Below are positions 19,827 to 32,767 of a stretch of 64,000 nt of DNA, in pieces. The number at the start of each line of letters is the position of its first letter. Within the stretch, counting starts at the first letter, position 1. The stretch is from Cupriavidus sp. D384 (lineage in GTDB: Bacteria > Pseudomonadota > Gammaproteobacteria > Burkholderiales > Burkholderiaceae), in contig NZ_BBQI01000009.1 of assembly GCF_001652915.1 (NCBI RefSeq), positions 186,001 to 250,000 of the forward strand. The letters are read 5' to 3'. The translations under genes were made by a program, and so were the position numbers. The notes beneath the pieces are model-generated. The model was not told where the DNA came from, searched no databases, and saw nothing but the letters and a program-made list of their open reading frames with translations.

Positions 19827-20876
19827 ATGACATTCCCCGCGCACGACCGGAACCTGTCGGTTTTCCATCACCCCGTACTGACGGTACTGGTGGACGATAG
19901 CAAGTCGTTTATCGACAGCCTGGCTTTCCAGATGGATGCATCGCGCGCGGTGGTCAGCTTCACCGATCCGCGCGACGCGCTGACATGGATTCGCGAAGCA
20001 TATGCCACGCGCCATCCTGCATTCCTGCCGGTGCGTGTCACGCACGACGACCTGACCTTCCTGTCCGAGCGCCGCACGGTGCAACTCGATGTCGACCGCA
20101 TCCATCGGCAGATCCACGACGTGCATCGCTTCCTGCAGCCGGGCGTGGTGGTGGTTGACTACTCCATGCCGCAGATGGACGGGCTCGAATTCTGCCAGGC
20201 GCTGGAAGACCTGCCGTGCAAGACCATCCTGCTGACCGGCACGGCCGATGAAAGCATCGCCGTGCAGGGCTTCAACCACGGGCTGATCGACCGCTACGTG
20301 AAGAAGCACGATCCGAACATGGTCGCGCGCCTGAACGACGAAATCGATGCGCTGCAGCAGCAGTACTTTGCGTCGATCTCCCGCACGCTGCGCGATCTGC
20401 TCACGCGCCATTCTTACTCGTTCCTGTCGGACCCGATCATGGCCGACCGCGTCCGCCAGACGGCCGCGCGCTATGGCTTCATCGAGTACTACCTGTTCCC
20501 GAACCCGGTGGGGATGCTGCTGCTGACCGCACAGGGCCATGCCACGCTGATGGTGATCGAAACCCGCGCCGGACTGATGAGCCAGGTGGAATCGGCCGAA
20601 GCCTACGAGGCGCCGGCGGCGTTGATCGAGGGGCTGCGCGAGGGCCGTATCGTGCCGTTCTTCTGGCCCGGCAACGGCATGTACACACCGGCCTGCGTGG
20701 ACTGGGAACAGTATTGCCTGCCCGCAGAGCGCTGCGAGGGCAACGAGGAATACTTCTACGCACTGTTCGACCTGCCGCGCCACATGCTGCAGGAACCGGT
20801 GGTCAGCCTGCAGAGTTTCCTGTCGGAATTCTCGCGCAACGGCACGGCGATGACTGGCCGAAACAAGCTCGCATAA
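19827..20876 (+). CDS. Response regulator with an interrupted receiver domain (LqsR-like)
   Basis: A 349-residue protein. The receiver begins VLTVLVDDSKSFIDSLAF, but the phospho-acceptor strand VVVVDYSMPQMDGLEFCQAL comes only after an insertion of about 60 residues (SERRTVQLDVDRIHRQIHDV), followed by TILLTGTADE and the conserved lysine in RYVKKHDP. This inserted receiver, followed by a C-terminal domain without a DNA-binding helix-turn-helix (YLFPNPVGMLLLTAQGHATL), recalls the Legionella quorum-sensing regulator LqsR; this is recognition from memory and not proven. It lacks the C-terminal kinase of PhcR. It is a single gene with its own promoter, and lies in a window that also carries phcB and phcA, so a link to quorum sensing is worth testing. 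Confidence 0.7.
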   Translation: MTFPAHDRNLSVFHHPVLTVLVDDSKSFIDSLAFQMDASRAVVSFTDPRDALTWIREAYATRHPAFLPVRVTHDDLTFLSERRTVQLDVDRIHRQIHDVHRFLQPGVVVVDYSMPQMDGLEFCQALEDLPCKTILLTGTADESIAVQGFNHGLIDRYVKKHDPNMVARLNDEIDALQQQYFASISRTLRDLLTRHSYSFLSDPIMADRVRQTAARYGFIEYYLFPNPVGMLLLTAQGHATLMVIETRAGLMSQVESAEAYEAPAALIEGLREGRIVPFFWPGNGMYTPACVDWEQYCLPAERCEGNEEYFYALFDLPRHMLQEPVVSLQSFLSEFSRNGTAMTGRNKLA

Positions 20877-20892
20877 GCCTGCACGCGGCTTG

Positions 20893-20937
20893 CTCCTTTC
20901 CGCCACAGCGTGCGGAAAAGGAGAAGCCGCTTCTCCT
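20893..20937. terminator. Tandem hairpins between convergent genes
   Basis: CTCCTTTCCGC (20893-20903) pairs with GCGGAAAAGGAG (20912-20923). A second perfect palindrome, GGAGAAGC-C-GCTTCTCC, overlaps it at 20920-20936. They fill the 64-bp gap between the convergent response regulator and RNA methyltransferase genes. There is no long T-run, so a terminator role in both directions is likely but not certain. Confidence 0.5.
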
Positions 20938-20940
20938 GCA

Positions 20941-22227
20941 TCAATCCTTCTTCGGGTCTTCCTTCGGGCCGTCCTTCTGCCCTTCCCGATTTCCCCCGCG
21001 GACCATGTCGAAGCGGAACAGCCGGCATTCGATATTGCCGTTGTAGAGCGGCGTGCGGCGTGATTCCTTCAGACGCAACCGCTTGGGAATGGTCAGGTCA
21101 CCGGTGAACACCCAGGCCTGCCATCCCGCGAAATTCTGCTTGAGCGTCGTGGCAAAGGCGCTGGCGAACTGGTTGGCGGCGGCCTCTTCCGCTTCGTCCG
21201 GCGGGGCGTCCTGCATGGCATCGCGCCGACTGCCGCGCACCGCGATACGCTCGCCGTACGGCGGATTCATCATCATCAGGCCCGGTTCGGCAAACGGCGG
21301 CTGCACGAAGCGGGCATCCACCTGTTTCAGCGCCACATCGTCGGGCAGCCCGGCGCGCCGCCAGTTGGCCTGCGCCATCGACAGCATGTCGGTCGAAATA
21401 TCGGAACCCGCGATCTGCAGGCCTGCCGTGCGGCTGGCGGCGGATTCGCGCGCGCGTTGCGCATCGGCACGCAATGCCTGCCAAGCCCGGGTGTCCGCGC
21501 CCTTCAGCCATTCGAACGCAAACGTGCGGCCCACACCCGGCGCAATACCCAGCGCCACCTGAGCGGCCTCCACCAGGAACGTGCCGCTGCCGCACATCGG
21601 ATCGAAGAACGGCCGGTTGGTCTGACCGGGCACCCAGCCGGCCAGGCGCAGAATGCCGGCGGCAAGGTTTTCCTTGAGCGGTGCCTCGCCCTTTTCCATG
21701 CGCCAGCCGCGCTTGAACAGCGGCTCGCCCGTGGTGTCCAGGTAGAGCGTGCAATCGGTCTCGGTCAGGTGCGCGTAGATGCGGACGTCGGGGCTGACCG
21801 TATCGACGCTGGGGCGAGCACCCAGGCGCTCGCGCATGGCATCGCAGACGCCGTCCTTGACACGCAGCGCCGTGAAATTGAGGCTGCGCAGCTGCGACTT
21901 GTGGGCGGTGATGTCCACACGCAGCGTCTCGTCGGGCGAGAACCACTGCTCCCAGCGCTGCTGGCGCGTCAGCGAATAGATATCGTCCTCGTGGCGGTAG
22001 CCGCGCTGTGCCACGCGCAGCAGCACACGGCTGGCAATCCGCGAATGCAGGTTGACCGCATAGGCCGCGGCCATCTCGCCCGAAAACGTCACGCCGCCCG
22101 GCATTTCGCGATGCACCTCGAACGGCGCCGCAGCCACCACGGCCGGGTACTGCGCAATCTCGCGCAGCTCCTCGGCCAGTGCCGGTTCAAGGCCACGCGG
22201 GCAAGGAGCAAAGAAGGCTTGGGTCAT
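20941..22227 (-). CDS. rlmL: 23S rRNA (guanine-N2)-methyltransferase, RlmL-type
   Basis: A 428-residue RNA methyltransferase. An N-terminal ferredoxin-like and THUMP region (to about residue 160) is followed by a Rossmann methyltransferase with FDPMCGSGTFLVEAA (motif I) and the catalytic motif MMNPPYGERI. It corresponds to the RlmL half of the fused E. coli RlmKL, which methylates G2445. The C-terminal 15 residues are a charged repeat-like tail (GQKDGPKEDPKKD) absent from the core family. Confidence 0.88.
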   Translation of the reverse strand: MTQAFFAPCPRGLEPALAEELREIAQYPAVVAAAPFEVHREMPGGVTFSGEMAAAYAVNLHSRIASRVLLRVAQRGYRHEDDIYSLTRQQRWEQWFSPDETLRVDITAHKSQLRSLNFTALRVKDGVCDAMRERLGARPSVDTVSPDVRIYAHLTETDCTLYLDTTGEPLFKRGWRMEKGEAPLKENLAAGILRLAGWVPGQTNRPFFDPMCGSGTFLVEAAQVALGIAPGVGRTFAFEWLKGADTRAWQALRADAQRARESAASRTAGLQIAGSDISTDMLSMAQANWRRAGLPDDVALKQVDARFVQPPFAEPGLMMMNPPYGERIAVRGSRRDAMQDAPPDEAEEAAANQFASAFATTLKQNFAGWQAWVFTGDLTIPKRLRLKESRRTPLYNGNIECRLFRFDMVRGGNREGQKDGPKEDPKKD

Positions 22228-22295
22228 GGCGAGTCATTCCTGAAAACAAAAACGTCCGCAACGCGGACGGGTAAGGCGTGGATCCGGTTTGCCGA

Positions 22296-22901
22296 TCAGC
22301 CTGCCGCCAGGGCGCGGTCGAGGAAGTCGAGCCGGTCCTGGCCCCAGTACGGTTGGCCGTCATGGACGAACCACGGGGCGCCGAACACGTTGGCGGAAAT
22401 CGCATCCTGCGTGTTCTGCGCATAGGCGGCCTGCACGGCCTGCCCTTCGCTGGCCTTGAGCAGGCTGGTGCCGTCGAGGCCGTTCTCGTCGGCAATCTGC
22501 GCCAGCGTGGCCGAATCGGCAATATTGCGCTGCTCGGCCCAGACGGCCCGCGTGATGGCGCCGGTCAGCGCCAGCGCCCGGGCCGTGCCGTGCGCCAGCT
22601 GGGCCGCGATGATCAGCTTGGCCGCCGCATCGCCCGACACCGGGAAGTACGTCGGATGCAGGTTCAGGGGGATGCCCAGGAACCGGCTCCAGCGCTCCAG
22701 TTCGACCAGCCGGTACGCCTGGCGCTGCGGCGGACGCTGCGCCAGCGGCAAGCCGCCCGACACCGAGAAGACCTTGCCCAGATCGGCCGGCTTCAGCAGC
22801 ACCTGCGCCTGGTGGCGGTTGGCGATTTCCACAAAGCGGGCATGGCCCAGGTAGACGAACGGCGATTGCGGCGCCAGAAAGTACTCGACCTGCTTGCTCA
22901 T
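22296..22901 (-). CDS. 2-hydroxychromene-2-carboxylate isomerase family protein (DsbA fold)
   Basis: A 201-residue kappa-class GST-like protein starting MSKQVEYFLAPQSPFVYLGH. The SPFVYLG block takes the place of the SPWSYL-type active site of HCCA isomerases, and the C-terminal block NVFGAPWFVHDGQPYWGQDR is highly typical. These enzymes use glutathione in aromatic degradation, but many family members have other, unknown substrates. It lies 35 bp downstream of hemJ. Confidence 0.85.
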   Translation of the reverse strand: MSKQVEYFLAPQSPFVYLGHARFVEIANRHQAQVLLKPADLGKVFSVSGGLPLAQRPPQRQAYRLVELERWSRFLGIPLNLHPTYFPVSGDAAAKLIIAAQLAHGTARALALTGAITRAVWAEQRNIADSATLAQIADENGLDGTSLLKASEGQAVQAAYAQNTQDAISANVFGAPWFVHDGQPYWGQDRLDFLDRALAAG

Positions 22902-22936
22902 CACGACCTCATCGAAAACAGTAGGAACCCGACAGC

Positions 22937-23359
22937 TTAGAACGGCTTTACGACAACCAGAATCACGATCGCCAGCAACACCAGCACCGGCAGCTCGTTG
23001 AACCAGCGATAGAACGTGTGCGAGCGGGTATTGGCGCCGCGCTCGAACTTGCGCAGCAGCACGCCGCAGCCGTGGTGGTAGCCGATCAGCACCAGCACCA
23101 GCGCCAGCTTGGCATGCATCCAGCCCTGCCCCGTGCCGCGCCCGATGCCGTAGCCGAGGTAAAGCCACAGCCCGAATACCACGGCCGGCACCGCCAGCAT
23201 GGTCATGAAGCGGAACAGCTTGCGCGCCATCAGCAGCAGGCGGCGCACGCTGGCCGGATCGGTTTCCATCGCCAGGTTGACGAAGATGCGCGGCAGGTAG
23301 AACAGTCCCGCGAACCACGAGACGACGAAGAGGATATGGAAGGCCTTGACCCAGAGCAT
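22937..23359 (-). CDS. hemJ: Protoporphyrinogen IX oxidase HemJ (CopD-like membrane protein)
   Basis: A 140-residue membrane protein that starts MLWVKAFHILFVVSWFAGLF, the signature of the HemJ/UPF0093 family with its essential histidine (H8). Four hydrophobic helices follow; GWMHAKLALVLVLIGYHHGC holds the conserved lysine. HemJ oxidises protoporphyrinogen IX in haem synthesis. It lies between proA (18 bp) and an HCCA isomerase gene on the same strand. Confidence 0.85.
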   Translation of the reverse strand: MLWVKAFHILFVVSWFAGLFYLPRIFVNLAMETDPASVRRLLLMARKLFRFMTMLAVPAVVFGLWLYLGYGIGRGTGQGWMHAKLALVLVLIGYHHGCGVLLRKFERGANTRSHTFYRWFNELPVLVLLAIVILVVVKPF

Positions 23360-23377
23360 CTGCGTTCCCGTCTTCCC

Positions 23378-24658
23378 TTATGTACGCACTTCGCCGTGAC
23401 CGAACACGACATACTTGAGCGACGTCAGCCCTTCCAGCCCCACCGGCCCACGGGCGTGCAGCTTGTCGTTCGAGATGCCGATTTCAGCGCCCAGGCCGTA
23501 CTCGAAACCATCGGCAAAGCGCGTCGACGCGTTGATCATCACGCTGGCCGAGTCCACCTCGCGGATAAAGCGCATGCCGGTGCTGTAGTTCTCCGTCACG
23601 ATCGAATCGGTGTGGGCCGAACCGTAGGTGTTGATGTGCGCGATCGCGGCGTCCAGGCCGTCGACGGTCCGGATGGCAAGCACCGGCGCCAGGTATTCCA
23701 GGCTCCAGTCTTCCTCGGTGGCGTCCACCAGCCCGCTGAAGCCGGCGGCTTCCAGCGTGGCGCGCGTGTCGGCGCAGACGCGCAGCTCCACGCCCTTTTC
23801 CCGGTAGATGCGGCACAGCGGCGGCAGCACGGTGGCGGCAATCTGGCGCGACACCAGCAGCGTTTCCATCGTGTTGCACGGCGCGTAACGCTGCGTCTTG
23901 GCGTTGTCGCAGATGCGCACGGCCTTTTCCACATCGGCGTCGTCGTCGATGTAGACGTGGCAGATGCCGTCCAGGTGCTTGATCATCGGCACGCGGCCTT
24001 CCTCGATCAGGCGCGCGATCAGGCTCTTGCCGCCGCGCGGCACGATCACGTCGACGTACTCGGTCATCGTGATCAGGCGGCCCACGGCCGCGCGGTCGGT
24101 GGTCTCGATGACCTGTACGGCCTCGGCGGGCAGTCCTGCGCCAGCCAGCCCCTCGGCCACCAGCGCGGCCAGTGCGGTGTTCGATTCGATCGCTTCCGAG
24201 CCGCCGCGCAGGATCGTGGCGTTGCCCGACTTCAGGCACAGCGCCGCGGCGTCGATGGTCACGTTGGGACGCGATTCGTAGATGATGCCGATCACGCCCA
24301 GCGGCACGCGCATCTGTCCCACCTGGATGCCCGTGGGACGGAACTTCATGTTGCTGATCTCGCCAATCGGGTCGGGCAGCGCGGCAATCTGTTCCAGACC
24401 GGCAGCCATGGTGTCGATGGCCCTGTCCGACAGCGTCAGGCGGTCGACGAAGGCGGCGTCCTGGCCGTTGGCGCGCGCGCGCTCCACATCGCGGGCGTTG
24501 ACGGCCTTGAGCTTGCCGGCATCGCGCCGGATGGCCGCGGCAATCGTCAGCAGCGCACGGTTCTTGTCGGCCGTGGAGGCACGCGCCATGGCGCGCGATG
24601 CCGCGCGGGCCTGCTGGCCAACGCGGTTCATGTAAGCGTGGAGATCGAACTCGGTCAT
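23378..24658 (-). CDS. proA: Gamma-glutamyl phosphate reductase
   Basis: A 426-residue NADPH-dependent enzyme of proline synthesis. Motifs seen are [31 protein letters not shown] and the catalytic cysteine in [13 protein letters not shown]. The C-terminal block [20 protein letters not shown] is also typical. It follows holA after about 106 bp. Confidence 0.96.
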   Translation of the reverse strand: MTEFDLHAYMNRVGQQARAASRAMARASTADKNRALLTIAAAIRRDAGKLKAVNARDVERARANGQDAAFVDRLTLSDRAIDTMAAGLEQIAALPDPIGEISNMKFRPTGIQVGQMRVPLGVIGIIYESRPNVTIDAAALCLKSGNATILRGGSEAIESNTALAALVAEGLAGAGLPAEAVQVIETTDRAAVGRLITMTEYVDVIVPRGGKSLIARLIEEGRVPMIKHLDGICHVYIDDDADVEKAVRICDNAKTQRYAPCNTMETLLVSRQIAATVLPPLCRIYREKGVELRVCADTRATLEAAGFSGLVDATEEDWSLEYLAPVLAIRTVDGLDAAIAHINTYGSAHTDSIVTENYSTGMRFIREVDSASVMINASTRFADGFEYGLGAEIGISNDKLHARGPVGLEGLTSLKYVVFGHGEVRT

Positions 24659-24764
24659 GATGGTGTCCGGGCCCAGCCCGGTCTACTGTGGGTGCCGCGA
24701 TGTCGAGTCGCCGGCGCGGCTCGCCGGCAGTATTCTGGTTGGTGCGCTGCCTGGGTCCGGGACG

Positions 24765-25835
24765 TCAGGCTGGCCGCGCGATCAGCAGCGCCAGCTGCAG
24801 CAGGCCGTCCCACGGCTCGGCTGGCAGGCTGCCCGCCGCACCGCCCGCGCCTGGCAGGTCGGCCAGGCCCTTGACCTGGCGGTCCAGCCGCGCGGCCATG
24901 GCCAGCGCAGCCTCCAGTTGCGGCATCGACAGCCGTTGCGCAGCCTGTGGCACCAGGCGCTCGCGCGGGCCCCAGACGCGCAGTTCGCGCATCAGAACGC
25001 CCGCCGGCTTGCCGGCCGCCAGCCCTTGCCGGACCTTGGATAATACGCGAATTTCCTCGGTCAGCGCCCACAGCACCAGCACCGTGGCCTCGCCCTCGCC
25101 ACGCAGCCCCTCGAGCATGCGCGTCAGGCGCGGCACATCGCCGCCGAGCATCGCCTCGGACAGCTTGAATACGTCGTAACGGGCCACATTCAGCACCGCA
25201 TCGTGAACCTGGTCGAACGTCAGTACGCCGGCCGGGTACAGCAGGCCGAGCTTCTGGATTTCCTGGTGCGCGGCAAGCAGGTTGCCCTCCACCTTGTCGG
25301 CGATGAACTGCAGCGAGCGCCGGCCAGGCTCGCCCGGTTCCACGCGCTGCTGCTGCAGGGCCAGGCGTTCGCCCACCCAGGCGGGCAGCCGCGTGCGGTC
25401 CACGGCATCCACCTTGATCGATACCCCGGCCGATTCCAGCGCCTGGAACCAGGCCGATTTCGACGTGGCGAAGTCGAGCCGCGGCAGCGTGACCAGCATC
25501 ACGACATCGGGCGACGGCTGGGCCGCCACGGCGCGCAACGCCTCGCCGCCGTCCTTGCCGGGCTTGCCAGACGGCACACGCAGTTCCACGATCTTGCGAT
25601 CACCGAACAGCGACATCGACTGCTGGGCCTCGGTGACCTGGCCCCACTGGAAACCGCGCTCGGCCACCAGCACCTCGCGCTCGGTGTAGCCCGATTCCCG
25701 CGCGGCGCGGCGCAGGCGGTCCACCGCCTCGAGCACCAGCAGGTGCTCGTCGCCATGCACCACGTAGAGCGGCGCCAGGCCCCTGGCCTGTGCCTGCTTC
25801 AGGTGTGCATCGAGTCCGTCGAGCTTGAGCTGCAT
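24765..25835 (-). CDS. holA: DNA polymerase III subunit delta
   Basis: A 356-residue clamp-loader subunit. The N-terminal domain starts MQLKLDGLDAHLKQAQARGL and LYVVHGDEHLLVLEAVDRLR, followed by an AAA+-like domain without a working Walker A, as usual for delta. The C-terminal part (LSMPQLEAALAMAARLDRQVKG) matches the family. It lies directly after lptE in the leuS cluster. Confidence 0.93.
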   Translation of the reverse strand: MQLKLDGLDAHLKQAQARGLAPLYVVHGDEHLLVLEAVDRLRRAARESGYTEREVLVAERGFQWGQVTEAQQSMSLFGDRKIVELRVPSGKPGKDGGEALRAVAAQPSPDVVMLVTLPRLDFATSKSAWFQALESAGVSIKVDAVDRTRLPAWVGERLALQQQRVEPGEPGRRSLQFIADKVEGNLLAAHQEIQKLGLLYPAGVLTFDQVHDAVLNVARYDVFKLSEAMLGGDVPRLTRMLEGLRGEGEATVLVLWALTEEIRVLSKVRQGLAAGKPAGVLMRELRVWGPRERLVPQAAQRLSMPQLEAALAMAARLDRQVKGLADLPGAGGAAGSLPAEPWDGLLQLALLIARPA

Positions 25836-25878
25836 CGTATTGCCCTGTGCCTGCGATCCGGTCTGCGCGAAGCCGCGC

Positions 25879-26394
25879 TCAGATCGCCTTGACCGACGCC
25901 AGGCGGCGCATCAGCTGCTGCACGATGTCCTTCTGCATGTCGCGGTACAGCTGTTGCTCTTCGTAGTCCTTGGCCAGCGTATTGGCTTCGTTGTACGTCA
26001 GGTCGCGGGTCAGGACCAGCGTCGACGGAGCGATCAGTTCCTTGCCCGCAGCATCGCGCAGCCGGAAGCTGAAGCGCTGCGTCAGCCGGTATTCGCGCAC
26101 CACGCCCTGGGCCGTGATCGACAGGATCGACTTGCCGCGCGTATCGGCCAGCACGTCCAGCACCGCGTCCGCTTCCTCGCGCTCCTCCACGACCTTGGTG
26201 TCCGAGCCGTTGCGGATATTGCGGCGCAGGTCCGCCCCCATCAGCGTACCGGCCGGAATGCCGATGTAGAGCCGCTTGAACGCGAAATCGGCGTTCCCGC
26301 GCATGTGAAAGCCGCAGCCGGCCAGCAAGCCGGCCGCCGCCATTGCAGCACCGATGGCGAGAAATCCGCGGCGTCCCATGTCCGGTCGATCCAT
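25879..26394 (-). CDS. lptE: LPS-assembly lipoprotein LptE
   Basis: A 171-residue lipoprotein that plugs the LptD barrel and helps deliver lipopolysaccharide to the cell surface. The lipobox LLAGC-GFHMRG follows a short hydrophobic signal. AGGAAG lies 9 nt before the ATG at 26394, which supports this start over the one at 26379. Genes leuS, lptE and holA lie in the order usual for proteobacteria, with gaps of 26 and 43 bp. Confidence 0.92.
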   Translation of the reverse strand: MDRPDMGRRGFLAIGAAMAAAGLLAGCGFHMRGNADFAFKRLYIGIPAGTLMGADLRRNIRNGSDTKVVEEREEADAVLDVLADTRGKSILSITAQGVVREYRLTQRFSFRLRDAAGKELIAPSTLVLTRDLTYNEANTLAKDYEEQQLYRDMQKDIVQQLMRRLASVKAI

Positions 26395-26420
26395 TGCTTG
26401 TGTCTTCCTGGCTATGTGGC

Positions 26421-30016
<3,596 letters not shown>

Positions 30017-30120
30017 GGCGTGGCGTTGCGGTGTCGGAAAGACTGGGAAGACTGCAACCCGGCCAGACGGGCCGGGCGCACGAATGCGATTGGCGGCAAC
30101 CGGCGGGAGCCGGTTCCGGG

Positions 30121-30735
30121 TCAGCTGGCCGGTTTGTCCGGGGTGGCGCTCGTGGCCGGCGCCTGGACGGCCGGTTCGGAGGCCGGAGGCGTCGATTCAG
30201 CCGCCGGTGCCGGCGCCGCCTCGGGTGCCGAGGCGGGAGCGGCGGCAGGTGCGGAAGCGTCCTTCGGCGCGCTGGCGCTGGCCGTCGCCACGCCGATCTT
30301 CTGGTTGCGCTGTGCAGCCTTCATGCCGTCAATTTCGGCAATCAGCTCGTATTCCGACGGCAAATCGTCGCCCTGCCACTTCACCAGCTTGTCCTCGTCA
30401 AAGAACACCGTGAACTTGCGCGACTGCACCACCGGCGTGCTGCCCCGGCGGAACGAGAAATAGTAATCCCAGCGATTGCCGTGGAACACGTCCTGCAGCA
30501 GCGGCGTGCCCAGCAGGAAGCGCACCTGGTCGCGCGTCATGCCTTCGCGCAGTTGCGAAGCCGCCTCGCGGGACACGAAGTTACCCTGAACGATGTTGAT
30601 GCGATATGGCGTAATGGCCTCTGCCACCTTGCGCGACGTGCTGTCGTAGGCCGAGCAGGCGCCCGCCAGCAGTGCGGCGGCCAGCAGGGAAGACACCAGC
30701 GCCGGGCGCATGGCGGACGAACGGAATGAACGCAT
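30121..30735 (-). CDS. bamE: Outer membrane protein assembly factor BamE with an Ala/Pro-rich tail
   Basis: A 204-residue lipoprotein of the BAM complex. The SmpA/OmlA domain is clear ([33 protein letters not shown]). The lipidation cysteine follows [10 protein letters not shown]; the position before it is slightly unusual (AGAC). After about residue 150 the protein adds some 50 residues rich in alanine, proline and serine, which are not part of the family core. It is divergent from fur, an arrangement conserved in this group. Confidence 0.92.
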   Translation of the reverse strand: MRSFRSSAMRPALVSSLLAAALLAGACSAYDSTSRKVAEAITPYRINIVQGNFVSREAASQLREGMTRDQVRFLLGTPLLQDVFHGNRWDYYFSFRRGSTPVVQSRKFTVFFDEDKLVKWQGDDLPSEYELIAEIDGMKAAQRNQKIGVATASASAPKDASAPAAAPASAPEAAPAPAAESTPPASEPAVQAPATSATPDKPAS

Positions 30736-30935
30736 GTATCTCGCTTCCAGACGGGAATGGTTCTGTGCCGGACCCGACGCTCCGCAAAAAAGACGGGGCG
30801 GCCGGCACGGCCAGGCGCATCGCGGGTACGCCACCTTGCGGGTGGCGGCCGGGCGCCATGGCACCGGGGCGACTTTTGTCGCCAAAACCCTTATGATTCA
30901 ACTATCCAGACATTGTACTCTAGGGAGTCACGCCC

Positions 30936-31367
30936 ATGCCGAGTCCGGCGGACCTCAAAAACATCGGCCTCAAGGCGACCGTCCCCCGCCTGAAGATTCT
31001 TGAAATCTTCCAGACCAGCGAGCAGCGCCATCTGAGCGCGGAAGACGTCTACCGGATCCTGCTCAACGAGCACATGGATATCGGTCTCGCCACGGTCTAT
31101 CGCGTTCTGACCCAGTTCGAACAGGCGGGCCTGCTGTCCCGCAACAACTTCGAATCGGGCAAGGCGATTTTCGAACTCAACGAAGGCAAGCACCACGATC
31201 ACCTGGTGTGTCTGGACTGCGGTCGCGTCGAGGAATTCTTCGACGGCGATATCGAACAGCGCCAGCAAAGCATTGCGCGCGAGCGCGGCTTTGCCCTGCA
31301 GGAACATGCGTTGTCGCTGTATGGCAACTGCACCAAGAACGACTGTCCCCACAGACCCAAACGATAA
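30936..31367 (+). CDS. fur: Ferric uptake regulator
   Basis: A 143-residue iron-sensing repressor. It has the winged-helix N terminus ([20 protein letters not shown]), the metal-binding run [18 protein letters not shown] and a second cysteine pair in [11 protein letters not shown]. It is divergent from bamE with 200 bp between the start codons and is followed by a strong terminator. Confidence 0.96.
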   Translation: MPSPADLKNIGLKATVPRLKILEIFQTSEQRHLSAEDVYRILLNEHMDIGLATVYRVLTQFEQAGLLSRNNFESGKAIFELNEGKHHDHLVCLDCGRVEEFFDGDIEQRQQSIARERGFALQEHALSLYGNCTKNDCPHRPKR

Positions 31368-31410
31368 GCCGCGCGGGGCTGGCATGTACCGGCCCCGACC
31401 ATGCAGGCAA

Positions 31411-31443
31411 CAAAAAACCGGCGCCCTGGCGCCGGTTTTTTGT
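31411..31443. terminator. Bidirectional terminator between fur and phcA
   Basis: CCGGCGCC-CT-GGCGCCGG (31418-31435) is flanked by an A6 run and a T6 run, so the hairpin can end transcription from both the plus-strand fur and the minus-strand phcA. Confidence 0.9.
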
Positions 31444-31467
31444 TGGGCTCGCCGTTTTGCGAGCCGG

Positions 31468-32475
31468 TTATTCCTGAGGCAGATTGTCCTGTTCGGTCTC
31501 GGTCACCACACGGAGATTGCGGGCGGCGGCCGCCACTTGCGGCAGGCCTACGAATTCTCCGACCACCTGACGAAACAGGTGGCGCGCCCAGACCAGCATC
31601 GGATGCGTATTGCGGCTGCGATGCCAGAACATGTTCAGGCCCAGCGTCGTGTTCAGCTCGGCCGGCAGCGGGAACGCCTTGAGACCGTAGGTTTCGCAAG
31701 CCATGTCCTTGGTCAGCGCATTGACCGTGAAGATCATGTCCGTCTGCGCGGCCAGTTCGGCCTGGGCGCGCCACGAATGCACCGTCAGCGTGGCATTGCG
31801 CTTCAGGCCGCGCTGCTGCAGCGCGTAGTCCAGCGGAATCAGCGCCGGCGCCGGACGGCCCGCGCCGCCCGAATGCGCCATGAAGATGTGGCTGCACTCC
31901 AGGTATTGCTCCAGGGTGCAATCGTTCTTGAGCAGCGGATGACTCTTGCGGGCGCAGACCCACAGGTTCAGCGACGTCACCATTTCCTCGACGATTTCCG
32001 GGTGGCGCGTCGGGAATGGAGAAAATGCCAGGTCCAGTTCGTTGGCGCGCATGGACGCCACGTCACTTTCCCACGAATGCGATTCCACCAGCCGGATATG
32101 CAGGTCCGGCGCGAGTTGCTTGATGCGCAGCACGTAACGGTTGAACACCGTATCGCCCAGTTCGGCCGCAAAGCCGATGCTCAGCGTGCCGGTGGCAACT
32201 GCCGGGTCGAAATTGTCCGCATCGCCCTCGTTGATGGACGACCACAGATCGAGCATGTCCCGAATCTTCGGACCCAGCTCCAGCGCACGAGGCGTCGGCG
32301 TGAGGCCGTGGGGCACACGGATAAAGAGGGGATCGTCGAAGATTTCGCGCAGGCGGCCCAGCGAATGCGACACGGCGGGCGCCGTCATATGCATCTTCTC
32401 CGCCACATAAGTGGCGTTCCGCTTGCTCAGCAGCTCGGTAAAAATCACCAGCAGCTTGGTATCCACGTTCACCAT
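31468..32475 (-). CDS. phcA: PhcA-like LysR-type quorum-sensing master regulator
   Basis: A 335-residue LysR-type regulator. The start MVNVDTKLLVIFTELLSKRN at 32475 and the helix-turn-helix that follows (VAEKMHMTAPAVSHSLGRLR) are nearly those of Ralstonia PhcA, as are FSPFPTRHPEIVEE and LNMFWHRSRNTHPMLVWARH. An in-frame extension of 63 codons upstream is not conserved in style. In Ralstonia, PhcA switches virulence, polysaccharide and motility genes according to the signal made by PhcB and sensed by PhcS/PhcR. The C-terminal ~30 residues diverge from the pathogen protein. Confidence 0.9.
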   Translation of the reverse strand: MVNVDTKLLVIFTELLSKRNATYVAEKMHMTAPAVSHSLGRLREIFDDPLFIRVPHGLTPTPRALELGPKIRDMLDLWSSINEGDADNFDPAVATGTLSIGFAAELGDTVFNRYVLRIKQLAPDLHIRLVESHSWESDVASMRANELDLAFSPFPTRHPEIVEEMVTSLNLWVCARKSHPLLKNDCTLEQYLECSHIFMAHSGGAGRPAPALIPLDYALQQRGLKRNATLTVHSWRAQAELAAQTDMIFTVNALTKDMACETYGLKAFPLPAELNTTLGLNMFWHRSRNTHPMLVWARHLFRQVVGEFVGLPQVAAAARNLRVVTETEQDNLPQE

Positions 32476-32767
32476 GATCAGGCCCGGTTGTAATGTCTCG
32501 CGCTTCGATGGCCCCACCACTTTCACTGGCTGCACATCAGATATCAACAGATTCTTCCGAGTGTAAGAGAAAAAAACGGCAGGGAAAAGCAAATTCAGCA
32601 TTTCTTGCACTACGCCGATTGGTAATCCGCGGATTTTTGACAACTTCGAGACAGATAATGTCAAAAACCCCGACCCTGACGCGTACGAACCCCGCTATAT
32701 TCACCTGAAGGGGCCCGATCCTGCCTTGCGCCCACGCACATCATCTCGGAATTTTCGGATTCGCATC

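Noticed and set aside
19827-20876. PhcR of the phc operon
   Set aside because: It lacks the C-terminal histidine-kinase region of PhcR, carries a long receiver insertion and is not next to phcB.
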